Shown: positions 8,345 through 15,295 of the stretch, piece by piece
Position numbering within the stretch: the first letter of the stretch is position 1
How the letters are laid out: each line of letters begins with the position of its first letter
Source: CTSoil-075 sp964292325
GTDB taxonomy: Bacteria; Bacillota; Negativicutes; DSM-13327
Reading direction: 5' to 3'
Assembly: GCA_964292325.1 (NCBI GenBank)
Contig: CAXYVG010000020.1
Location: forward strand, 1 to 48,723
Length of the DNA stretch: 48,723 nt
Translations under genes and position numbers: made by a program
The notes under the pieces: model-generated
The model's input: the letters and a program-made list of their open reading frames with translations, nothing else
Database searches by the model: none
What the model was told of the DNA's origin: nothing

Positions 8345-9061
8345 TTGATCCCATTATTTGTTACTCGAATTAGGCAATGGTATATTTTTTTTGCTACTGG
8401 TGTGTTTTTAGCAATCGCAATGCTATCTGGTGTATTGCAACCTATTTTGGAAAATGAACAATTACCGAGTAAACCCCAACCAATTTTTCATGGTAATGTA
8501 TCCCAACCTAAAGTTGCCTTTGCTTGCAATATATTTTGGGGTGAAGAGTTCTTGCCCGATATGCTAAATACTCTTGATACGAATCACATCAAAATAACTT
8601 TTTTTATTGGTGGAAGCTGGGGAAAGCGTTTTCCTGACCTAGTGACAGAACTAGCAAAACGTGGACATGAGTTAGGTAATCATACATACAGTCATCCACA
8701 TCCCAATACGCTAACAAAAGAGCAAAATAAAGATCAAATACTTCGTGCTGAACAATTGATCATGGAAAGATCACAAATTCATACGCATTTATATGCTCCC
8801 CCGTATGGCGAATATAATGATACTGTTTTAGCAGCAGCCAATGAGCTTGGTTATACAACAATCATGTGGAGTGTAGATACAATTGATTGGAAACGTCCTC
8901 CAGCTGAAATCATTATCAATCGAGTGATGAAAAAAGTCAATAATGGTTCCATTATTCTAATGCATCCTACCGAACCTACGGCTAAAGCATTACCTGAGCT
9001 AATTCAACAACTCAAAGACAAAGGATATACAATAACAACAGTAAGTGATATACTTAATTAG
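8345..9061 (+). CDS. YlxY-like polysaccharide deacetylase family protein
   Basis: NodB-fold protein of 238 residues with an N-terminal membrane anchor or signal (about residues 12-31). Visible motifs are TFFIGG, the metal-binding HTYSH in GNHTYSHP, and APPYGEYN. The first NodB motif, normally TFDDG, reads ACNIFWGEEF, so the usual Asp pair is absent and classical deacetylase activity is doubtful. B. subtilis ylxY, a sporulation-associated homologue, also sits between pnp and the M16 peptidase gene, and this synteny supports the assignment. The start is TTG at 8345 behind GAGGTGAT. A substrate in spore or vegetative wall is not determined. Confidence 0.8.
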   Translation: MIPLFVTRIRQWYIFFATGVFLAIAMLSGVLQPILENEQLPSKPQPIFHGNVSQPKVAFACNIFWGEEFLPDMLNTLDTNHIKITFFIGGSWGKRFPDLVTELAKRGHELGNHTYSHPHPNTLTKEQNKDQILRAEQLIMERSQIHTHLYAPPYGEYNDTVLAAANELGYTTIMWSVDTIDWKRPPAEIIINRVMKKVNNGSIILMHPTEPTAKALPELIQQLKDKGYTITTVSDILN

Positions 9062-9090
9062 AAAAACAGACATACTTATGTCTGTTTTTC
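9062..9090 (+). terminator. Intrinsic terminator after the ylxY-like gene
   Basis: AAAAACAGACATA (9062-9074) is a perfect 13-bp complement of TATGTCTGTTTTT (9077-9089). It begins one base after the stop codon and ends in a T run. Confidence 0.85.
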
Positions 9091-9117
9091 TATTGATAAA
9101 TACTTTGATCTATGATA

Positions 9118-9146
9118 TCATATTTACATAACTTTGATCATTTTTT
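9118..9146 (+). promoter_or_regulatory. Weak sigma-E-like promoter upstream of the GH18 gene
   Basis: TCATATT (9118-9124) matches the sigma-E -35 consensus. After 14 bp, CATTTTTT (9139-9146) matches only the outer parts of the -10. Two direct copies of ACTTTGATC (from 9102 and 9131) flank it. This is suggestive only. Confidence 0.25.
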
Positions 9147-9191
9147 AATGAATACTAGTTAAAAAGCATCTTTATATCAGGAGGTTGATAC

Positions 9192-10430
9192 ATGAATTTC
9201 TATAAATCATCTATAATATGGATCATTATTGTTTCCATAACATTTACATTCATTTTGTCACCTATACCTGCCTATGCTTCTAACATTACTGATATACTAT
9301 CGCAAAGCAGTAGTAGTAATAAGATAAGTAATAGCAGCGTATCTACCGGCAGCAATATCGTGGATCTATTATTAGGGATGTTGCTTGGTAAATTTGTAGG
9401 CACTTCACAGAGTACAAAGCAAGGGATATTCGAAAATAAAAACTCTGCAGTTGGAGTAAATCAAGGCACCAATAAAGAGCTTATCGGTTTTTATGCTGAA
9501 TGGTGGGCAACAGACACTTCATCCTTTAGTTCATTAAGTAAAAATACCGATACCATAAAAACAATTGCTCCTTTTTGGGCTACTTTAGATGAGAATGGTA
9601 TGGTCAATGACCGTGGTGGTAATGATCATGCTTCCGTACTTTCATTTGCCCATCAAAACAATGTCTCTGTGTTATTAATGGTCAATAATGCCAAACAAGA
9701 AGGGCAAGGGAATACTCCAATCCATACCATTTTGAGTACTCCAGCACTACGTACAAAAGCCATTAATAATCTAGAAACTTATATCAAAAAATATAATTTG
9801 GATGGTATCAATATTGATTTTGAAATGGTAGATTCCAGTGATAAAGATAATTTATCCGCTTTTATGCAGGAGCTTTCGCTTCGTCTTAAGCCGCAAGGAT
9901 ATATTATTTCTATTGATGTTTTCCCTAAACAAAATGAGTCAAATGATGTATCCATTGCCTATGACTATGCTCAATTAGCCAACTATGCCGATAAAATTAT
10001 CATCATGACATATGACAATCATGGTAGTTGGAGTGATGCTGGTCCGATTGCCGACATTAATTGGGTAGAAAAAAATCTTAAATATGCATTACAATTTATA
10101 CCCAAGAATAAACTTTTTCTTGGTATTGCAGCATATGGTTATGACTGGTCTAGTAAAGGAGTAGAAAGTTTAGAATATACTCCCATTATGAAGCTTAGCC
10201 AACAGTTTAATAGTCCTATTTTGTGGGACGAGTCTGCTAAATCTCCTCATTTTTCGTATACTGGTTCGGATGGTATTAGCCATCAAGTTTGGTATGAAAA
10301 TAAAGAAAGTTTACAATATAAGCTTGATTTAGTTACTAAATATGATATTGCTGGTGCTGCCCTTTGGAAACTAGGGGAGGAAGATCCTGGTTATTGGGAC
10401 GTATTTAAAAACTATTTTTCTAAAAAATAA
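9192..10430 (+). CDS. Secreted glycoside hydrolase family 18 protein (spore/wall glycosidase type)
   Basis: 412 residues: signal peptide about 1-29 (ending PAYA), a Ser-rich segment with a short hydrophobic helix (NIVDLLLGMLLGKFVG, about 55-70), then a GH18 TIM barrel from about residue 96. The catalytic motif DGINIDFE (about residues 203-210) keeps the acid/base Glu, and the fold also shows KLFLGIAAYGYDW and AGAALWKLGEEDPGYW. The pattern is that of YaaH/YdhD-type peptidoglycan N-acetylglucosaminidases, but without LysM domains. ATG at 9192 follows AGGAGG. It lies next to a secreted amidase that shares its N-terminal module. Confidence 0.85.
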   Translation: MNFYKSSIIWIIIVSITFTFILSPIPAYASNITDILSQSSSSNKISNSSVSTGSNIVDLLLGMLLGKFVGTSQSTKQGIFENKNSAVGVNQGTNKELIGFYAEWWATDTSSFSSLSKNTDTIKTIAPFWATLDENGMVNDRGGNDHASVLSFAHQNNVSVLLMVNNAKQEGQGNTPIHTILSTPALRTKAINNLETYIKKYNLDGINIDFEMVDSSDKDNLSAFMQELSLRLKPQGYIISIDVFPKQNESNDVSIAYDYAQLANYADKIIIMTYDNHGSWSDAGPIADINWVEKNLKYALQFIPKNKLFLGIAAYGYDWSSKGVESLEYTPIMKLSQQFNSPILWDESAKSPHFSYTGSDGISHQVWYENKESLQYKLDLVTKYDIAGAALWKLGEEDPGYWDVFKNYFSKK

Positions 10431-10442
10431 GAAATCTCTATG

Positions 10443-10632
10443 GCACTAAGGAAATGGTAGCGATATGCTTACTCTGCCGCGGATGGGCTATAAGGGGTTC
10501 GCTTGCGTCCTTCGTAAAGCCACTCACCCCTTATAACCCATCCACGGCGATTGCCATTAAGAACAAGGTACCGGTTCTCTCGTCTACTCTAGCCCAGGTA
10601 TAACGATTGCCAGTAAGAAGATTTAGTGATAT
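10443..10632 (+). repeat. Family I dispersed element, copy A (long, composite)
   Basis: It begins GGCACTAAGGAAATGG and ends ATTTAGTGATATC, the family ends. Inside is a hairpin with 22-nt arms (10476-10497 and 10527-10548) around a 28-nt loop (10499-10526, beginning TCGCTTGCGT and ending GCCACTCA). That loop is identical to the loop of the copy at 48426-48453, although the arms are unrelated. The arms contain two mismatches, both C opposite A on this strand, which would be G-U pairs in a minus-strand transcript. The CGATTGCC(A)-TTAAGAA motif appears twice (around 10547 and 10604), so this copy looks like two fused units. Confidence 0.75.
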
Positions 10633-10685
10633 CTATATATCGAAATCTAACATCCTATGTAAAAACTTTTCCATGGAGGTATTAC

Positions 10686-11570
10686 GTGTATAAAAAGAAA
10701 CTTTTGTCACAAATGATTTTAATTTTAATGGTATTGACTCTATTGATTCCTGCTCCGGTGATTCATGCCGCATCACCAGTCGATAACGTCTTGACAACGC
10801 TAGCGTCATCGACTGTTGCTGGTCAAGATAGTGCGACTCACGGGACTGGCATACTCGAAAAGCTATTTGGCTTTCTCTTTGAGAAAGTTCTTGGACCAGT
10901 CTTAAATATTTTTAATAGCAAATCTACTAGTAATTTATCTACAAGTAGTTCTACGACAGGAATATCGCTACCGTCAACAAATAATTCGACTCCAATTGTC
11001 GGAAGTGGGACATTAAAAGGGAAAACGATAGTCGTTGATCCTGGACATGGTGGTAGTAATCCTGGCGCCGTTGCGAATAATACGCGAGAATCGGATAATA
11101 ATCTGGCTGTTAGTTTAAAACTTAGAGATAAATTAGTACAAGCTGGAGCTAACGTAATCATGACGCGAGATACAGACCGCACGGTTGCGCCTGAAGGTAG
11201 TTCGTTAGGTGCAGAATTAGAGGCAAGAATTAAGCTGGCGGAAACAAATCACGCCGATATTTTCGTTAGTATTCACTCTAATGAAAATCCTACAGCAAGC
11301 ATTGCAGGAGCTATGACATTCTATCCAACTGGTAAATCATCCGCACTCGCTGTAGCTGTTGAAAAAGGCCTAATCGCAGAAACAAATGCAAATGATAAAG
11401 GAACTTCTCCTGCGACTTTTTATGTGCTTCGTAACAATTCAGTACCCAGTACATTAGTTGAAATGGGTTTTGTTTCTAATCCAGAAGAATCTGCCTTACT
11501 CCATTCTGATGCATATCGCACCAAAATTGCACAAGGTATTTTTAACGGGATTGTACAATATTTTAACTAG
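10686..11570 (+). CDS. Secreted N-acetylmuramoyl-L-alanine amidase (Amidase_3)
   Basis: Zinc amidase that cuts the bond between MurNAc and the stem peptide. 294 residues: signal peptide about 1-28 (ending VIHA), a linker with hydrophobic helix GILEKLFGFLFEKVLG, a Ser/Thr-rich stretch, then the catalytic domain from about residue 114. Zinc ligands and catalysis are visible as DPGHGG, RESDNNL, SIHSNE and LVEMGFVSN. The GTG at 10686 is preferred because GGAGG (10675-10679) precedes it and the signal peptide follows; an upstream in-frame GTG (10626) lies inside the repeat element. No wall-binding repeat domain is present. Confidence 0.9.
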   Translation: MYKKKLLSQMILILMVLTLLIPAPVIHAASPVDNVLTTLASSTVAGQDSATHGTGILEKLFGFLFEKVLGPVLNIFNSKSTSNLSTSSSTTGISLPSTNNSTPIVGSGTLKGKTIVVDPGHGGSNPGAVANNTRESDNNLAVSLKLRDKLVQAGANVIMTRDTDRTVAPEGSSLGAELEARIKLAETNHADIFVSIHSNENPTASIAGAMTFYPTGKSSALAVAVEKGLIAETNANDKGTSPATFYVLRNNSVPSTLVEMGFVSNPEESALLHSDAYRTKIAQGIFNGIVQYFN

Positions 11571-11576
11571 ATCATT

Positions 11577-11624
11577 ATCCTGCTTGGCTTATCATGAAGA
11601 TTATCATGAGCCAAGCAGGATTTC
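11577..11624 (+). terminator. Terminator after the amidase gene
   Basis: ATCCTGCTTGGCTTAT (11577-11592) pairs with ATGAGCCAAGCAGGAT (11606-11621), with one G-T wobble, followed by TTCTT. The stem carries the CTTGG/CCAAG core seen in many terminators of this window. Confidence 0.8.
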
Positions 11625-11642
11625 TTATATATCAACAGAACG

Positions 11643-11741
11643 TATATAAAGTGCTAAGAAAATGACAGATGTATTGCTAGTCTGCTGTGGATCGGGTATC
11701 CACGATGATTGCTATGAAGAAATTTTCGTAATATATATATT
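11643..11741 (+). repeat. Family I dispersed element, copy F (degenerate)
   Basis: Family-like blocks GTGCTAAGAAAATG, TATTGCTAGTCTGC and GATGATTGC appear in the same order as in the better copies, between TATATA-rich ends. The internal hairpin is short: GTGGAT (11687-11692) with ATCCAC (11698-11703). The ends no longer pair well. It fills most of the 190-bp gap before the M16 peptidase gene. Confidence 0.5.
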
Positions 11742-11760
11742 GAAACAAAAGGAGATTCAT

Positions 11761-13014
11761 ATGTATTGTAAATCTGTATTACCTAATGGTCTGAGAATCG
11801 TCTCAGAAGCCATTCCTTATGTAAAATCTGTTACTCTTGGAATATGGATCGGTACTGGTTCAAGATTTGAACAAGAGTATAACCACGGTATTTCTCATTT
11901 TATTGAACATATGGTCTTTAAAGGCACTCATAATCGATCTGCGAAAGATATTGCCGAAGCGGTAGATTCGGTTGGTGGACAATTAAATGCTTTTACTGGT
12001 AAAGAATACACTTGTTATTATATTAAAGTCCTTGATACTCATTTAGAGCTAGCGATTGATATACTAAGTGATATGTTATTGTCTTCTAAATTTGATGGGG
12101 AAGATATAAAACGCGAACGCGAAGTAGTATTAGAAGAAATTCATATGTATGAAGATACACCAGATGAATTAGTGCATGATATCCATCTTAATAATATCTG
12201 GGCTGGACATCCTCTCGGGCGTAATATCTTAGGTACTACATCATCCGTTGAAAAATTCAATCCAAGTCTCATCGATCAATATTATCAACAATTCTATACT
12301 CCAGATAATATTGTACTTGCTGCCGCTGGTAATTTGACTCATGAACGACTTGAAGAACTGACAGAACGTTATTGGGGAAAGCTAACCGGAATGAAACAGA
12401 AGGTAGCACCCAATATCCCAAATCTCATACCAGCACATACCATCCGAACAAAAACAATGGAACAAGTACACCTTTGTCTTGGAACGAAAAGTGTGCCCCA
12501 ATCATCACCCGATATTTATACTCTTCACATCTTGAATAATATATTAGGTGGAGGAATTAGCTCACGTTTATTTCAATCGATTCGAGAAGAAAAAGGTCTA
12601 GCTTACGCCATCTATTCTTATCAATCAAATTATAGTGATGCTGGATTATTTACAATTTATGCTGGAACAAGGCCGAATAATGCGGGGCAGGTCATGGAAT
12701 TAATTTGGAAAAACATCACAGAACTCAAAGCTAACGGAATTACCCCAAGTGAACTTACCAAAACCAAAGAGCAATTAAAAGGTGGATTACTTCTTGGACT
12801 AGAGAGTTCTAGTAGCCGCATGTCTAGAATTGGTAAAATGGAACTTATGTTAGGTAAATATGTTACTCTTGATGAAGTGGTCACTAAGATTGATAACGTT
12901 TCACTAGAAGCCCTGCAACAAATGTTGCAGTCATTATTTAATCCGGAAACCTTATGCTTTACCGCATTAGGTCCCATCACAGAGGAGATAGCCAATGAGA
13001 TTAAGAGGTTTTGA
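11761..13014 (+). CDS. M16 family zinc peptidase (MlpA/YmxG-like processing peptidase)
   Basis: Cytoplasmic metallopeptidase of the mitochondrial-processing-peptidase type; 417 residues. The inverted zinc motif HXXEH is HFIEH (about residues 50-54), with the third ligand Glu expected in the EREVVLEEIHMYEDTPDE segment. The C-terminal half holds the partner-like domain with the R/Y-type GGGISSRLFQ and GLAYAIYS. The ATG at 11761 follows AAAGGAGATT; an in-frame ATG at 11662 lies in the degenerate repeat and adds no conserved sequence. In B. subtilis the homologue (mlpA) also follows pnp-ylxY. It overlaps dut by 20 nt. Confidence 0.93.
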   Translation: MYCKSVLPNGLRIVSEAIPYVKSVTLGIWIGTGSRFEQEYNHGISHFIEHMVFKGTHNRSAKDIAEAVDSVGGQLNAFTGKEYTCYYIKVLDTHLELAIDILSDMLLSSKFDGEDIKREREVVLEEIHMYEDTPDELVHDIHLNNIWAGHPLGRNILGTTSSVEKFNPSLIDQYYQQFYTPDNIVLAAAGNLTHERLEELTERYWGKLTGMKQKVAPNIPNLIPAHTIRTKTMEQVHLCLGTKSVPQSSPDIYTLHILNNILGGGISSRLFQSIREEKGLAYAIYSYQSNYSDAGLFTIYAGTRPNNAGQVMELIWKNITELKANGITPSELTKTKEQLKGGLLLGLESSSSRMSRIGKMELMLGKYVTLDEVVTKIDNVSLEALQQMLQSLFNPETLCFTALGPITEEIANEIKRF

Positions 13015-13453
13015 ATTTATTACAAGCTATAAAAATAGCGATTTATTATTACCAATTCGGAAAACGCAGTATAGTGCTGGCTATGATATTGCAGCTGCCG
13101 AAAGCATTACCTTACTACCATCTACCACTACTTTGATCCCTACAGGGCTAAAAGCTTATATGCTTCATGATGAATATTTGGGTATACACATTCGCTCTGG
13201 CTTATCAATAAAAAATAATCTCAGTCTTATCAATAGCCAAGGCATTATTGATGCTGATTACTACAATAATACTGATAATGAGGGACATATCATGATTGCC
13301 ATTTATAATCGTAATATGCAAGAGATATTGATTCATAAAGGCACTCGTATTGCACAAGGAATATTTTATAAGTACTTACTTACAGATACTGACGAAAGCA
13401 CTCCGTTTGCAACTAGAATAGGGGGCTTTGGTAGTACAGATCGAGAAAAGTAA
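12995..13453 (+). CDS. dut: Deoxyuridine 5'-triphosphate nucleotidohydrolase
   Basis: Trimeric dUTPase that hydrolyses dUTP to dUMP and pyrophosphate, keeping uracil out of DNA and feeding dTMP synthesis. Five motifs are in order: SAGYDIAA, IRSGLSIKN, GIIDADYYNN, RIAQGIF and RIGGFGSTD. Motif III has YYNN where GYxG is more usual, as in several Firmicute enzymes. At 152 residues it is slightly longer than E. coli Dut. The start at 12995 follows GAGGAGA and overlaps the peptidase gene, suggesting coupled translation. Confidence 0.93.
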   Translation: MRLRGFEFITSYKNSDLLLPIRKTQYSAGYDIAAAESITLLPSTTTLIPTGLKAYMLHDEYLGIHIRSGLSIKNNLSLINSQGIIDADYYNNTDNEGHIMIAIYNRNMQEILIHKGTRIAQGIFYKYLLTDTDESTPFATRIGGFGSTDREK

Positions 13454-13556
13454 CATATATTTTATAAAGGCAGCATATTGATAAAGTATATAAACCTGAT
13501 TGCATATTTAACTCATTCTTCCATCATAAAAGCTAGAAGAAATATGGAGGTTTGTC

Positions 13557-13886
13557 ATGTATGCCTGGATAGTACTATGTTTGGTACTGATCATCCTGGC
13601 TTTGTCAGTATGGCAACGCGCAAAATATTTTCGTGAAACAGTACCTCAAAATAAGCTGAAAGCTTCACCATTATCACTAGCCATTCAAGAATTAATTGCA
13701 ATCGCTGGGAGCATTTATTTATCATTAATTATGTTAGTATCCTTTTTAAAATTAAATATACCTGAAACCATAAGAATTTTTGATTTGGTAATTGATCCAC
13801 TAGCCTTTACAGCCATTAGTTTAGCAATTATACAACCTTTATTCTTATGTCTTTTTAATTTAATGAGAAAGCAACTTTATTTTTAA
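13557..13886 (+). CDS. Small membrane protein of unknown function
   Basis: 109 residues with three predicted hydrophobic segments (about 3-19, 46-66 and 78-100) and a basic loop after the first. ATG at 13557 follows ATGGAGG (13544-13550) at good spacing, so translation is likely. I do not recognise the family. It is followed after 30 bp by the PRC-barrel gene, so the two are probably co-transcribed. Confidence 0.75.
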   Translation: MYAWIVLCLVLIILALSVWQRAKYFRETVPQNKLKASPLSLAIQELIAIAGSIYLSLIMLVSFLKLNIPETIRIFDLVIDPLAFTAISLAIIQPLFLCLFNLMRKQLYF

Positions 13887-13916
13887 TTTCAATAAGAAGA
13901 TAAAGAGGTGCATATC

Positions 13917-14207
13917 ATGCGGTTAAGCGATTTATCAGGTAAAGAAGTGATTAATTTAAGCGATGGATCCCGTTTAGGGCTGATTGAACAATGTGAACTG
14001 ATATTCGATTACAAATCCGGATGTATCGATACGATACTAGTTCCAAATCGAAACAGTATGTTTAGTTTTTTTAATGAAAGCCGTCCTATAACGATTCCGT
14101 GGCAGGCAATCAAACGGATTGGTGATGAAGTCATTATTGTAGATTTGCATCATAATGATAAACGCTACCATCATCTGTGTTATGACAGAAAAGAAAGTAC
14201 ATATTAA
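13917..14207 (+). CDS. PRC-barrel protein of the YlmC/YmxH family
   Basis: 96-residue single-domain protein. The sequence MRLSDLSGKEVINLSDGSRLG and the ending IPWQAIKRIGDEVIIVDL are typical of the YlmC/YmxH sporulation-associated family. The B. subtilis ymxH gene lies next to the M16 peptidase gene, as here apart from two intervening genes. Its molecular role is unknown; PRC barrels usually mediate protein or RNA contacts. The ATG at 13917 follows AAAGAGGTG, which makes the in-frame GTG at 13908 part of the ribosome site rather than the start. Confidence 0.85.
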   Translation: MRLSDLSGKEVINLSDGSRLGLIEQCELIFDYKSGCIDTILVPNRNSMFSFFNESRPITIPWQAIKRIGDEVIIVDLHHNDKRYHHLCYDRKESTY

Positions 14208-14225
14208 TCATAATCATTGGATAAC

Positions 14226-14262
14226 CTAACATTTAAATGCACAATATGCATTTAAATGTTAG
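14226..14262 (+). promoter_or_regulatory. 16-bp perfect hairpin abutting a ribosome-binding site
   Basis: CTAACATTTAAATGCA (14226-14241) and TGCATTTAAATGTTAG (14247-14262) form a perfect 16-bp stem with loop CAATA. The right arm shares its final AG with the AGGAGG of the next gene (14261-14266). No T run follows, so it is unlikely to be a terminator. It could mask the ribosome site, stabilise the mRNA, or be a DNA operator. Confidence 0.55.
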
Positions 14263-14276
14263 GAGGATTCAAGAAT

Positions 14277-14870
14277 ATGGAAAACAATAAAACCGTTTGC
14301 GCTTCAGCGCAAGCTAATACAAACCAATTGGTCAACAGTTATACTGCAGCCAATTCTAGTACTCTACAAACTTCATCAAGCAATACACAACAACTCCCTC
14401 AGACAATTATTGGCGTATTTTCCTCTAGATCTAGTGCTGAAAATGCAGTATCAACTTTGCGTAAACAAGGCTTTACGAATGAAGAAATTAATATCATCTC
14501 AAAAAAACAAGGACACCAACAATCAGGTGAAAACACCGATGATGATATTATGGATGGAACATTAACAGGTGGCACATTAGGTGGAATTGGTGGCTTACTA
14601 TTAGGTGCAGGAGCATTAATGATTCCAGGTATAGGTCCTATTGTTGCTGCTGGTCCAATTGCAGCTGCTATTGGAGGAGCCATTGCAGGCGGCATTACAG
14701 GGGGACTGATCGATTGGGGGATTCCTGCTGAGGAAAGCCATCACTATGAGCAAGAAGTAATTCAAGGCAGTATTCTAGCCATTATTCGCACTGATGCTAC
14801 GAAAGTGAATTCAGGTGCACAAATTTTACGCCAAAATGGTGCGAAAGAAGTTAAAAATCATAGTAAATAA
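14277..14870 (+). CDS. YflT-like general stress protein with glycine-zipper region
   Basis: 197 residues. An N-terminal low-complexity part (about 1-40, Asn/Ser/Thr-rich) leads to a YflT/GSP17M-like domain (IIGVFSSRSSAENAVSTLRKQGFTNEEI split over residues about 42-69). A Gly/Ala-rich glycine-zipper segment (about 95-145) follows, and a second small alpha/beta half ends the protein (GSILAIIRTDA...ILRQNGAKEV). Such proteins are typically stress-induced and may associate with membrane, but no activity is known. ATG 14277 is preferred over TTG 14256 because AGGAGG lies between them. A strong hairpin precedes the ribosome site. Confidence 0.75.
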   Translation: MENNKTVCASAQANTNQLVNSYTAANSSTLQTSSSNTQQLPQTIIGVFSSRSSAENAVSTLRKQGFTNEEINIISKKQGHQQSGENTDDDIMDGTLTGGTLGGIGGLLLGAGALMIPGIGPIVAAGPIAAAIGGAIAGGITGGLIDWGIPAEESHHYEQEVIQGSILAIIRTDATKVNSGAQILRQNGAKEVKNHSK

Positions 14871-14884
14871 TCTGATTAAAACTA

Positions 14885-14914
14885 TTGACACTTCTATAAT
14901 CCGTATTATAGAAT
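14885..14914 (+). promoter_or_regulatory. Promoter of the lysine operon with a perfect dyad in the spacer
   Basis: TTGACA (14885-14890) and TAGAAT (14909-14914) are 18 bp apart, ahead of the lysine riboswitch. TTCTATAAT (14892-14900) and ATTATAGAA (14905-14913) form a perfect 9-bp inverted repeat with CCGT between, filling the spacer and the -10. This looks like an operator for an unidentified dimeric regulator, though A/T-rich dyads can be chance. Confidence 0.6.
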
Positions 14915-14953
14915 GTATACAATATATAAAAGTTAATATACTTCATCCTAATT

Positions 14954-15133
14954 AGGATGAAATAGAGGCGCAGACAAGAAAAGTACTTTCAAGAAGAGTG
15001 GTGTCGATGATCTGAAAGAAAAGGGTTGCCTGCCGAAGCATAAAAGATACCATGTCTTCTATGTTGGTCTTGCATCGAATAGCTGTAAGACTGTCACTAA
15101 TTTTTTTTTAGTGGAGTGCTATCTCATCTAAGA
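14954..15133 (+). ncRNA. Lysine riboswitch (L box)
   Basis: The conserved L-box segments occur in order: AGAGGCGC, GACAAGAAAAGTA, AAGAGTGG, GATGATCTGAAAG, AAGGGTTGCCTGCCGAAGC, GTTGGTCTTGCATCG, GACTGTCACT and TGGAGTGCTATCTC. The 3' strand CTATCTCATC can close P1 with GATGAAATAG near the 5' end. Lysine binding would stabilise the aptamer and favour the downstream terminator, shutting off dapB-asd-dapG-dapA. The position directly ahead of lysine biosynthesis genes agrees with this. Confidence 0.95.
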
Positions 15134-15182
15134 CGTGGAAAAATATTGTTTATCCAAGTTTATTTTTCTATTTTTCTTAGAT

Positions 15183-15237
15183 CTGTCTGAAAAATTCTAG
15201 ACAGCCGGTGAGATTACAACTCATCGGCTGTTTTTTC
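15183..15237 (+). terminator. Riboswitch-controlled terminator
   Basis: ACAGCCGGTGAG (15201-15212) pairs with CTCATCGGCTGT (15220-15231) through one G-U pair and is followed by TTTTTCC. A short competing stem, CTGTCT (15183-15188) with AGACAG (15199-15204), overlaps the left arm of the terminator and could serve as part of an antiterminator. Confidence 0.9.
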
Positions 15238-15295
15238 CATGATTAACATTTAGCATTTTTACTGAATATATTACGAATAATAGGGGGTGTGTATA

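Noticed and set aside
11662..11760. Longer N-terminus for the M16 peptidase
   Set aside because: The region overlaps the degenerate Family I copy, and AAAGGAG lies right before ATG 11761 where family similarity starts.
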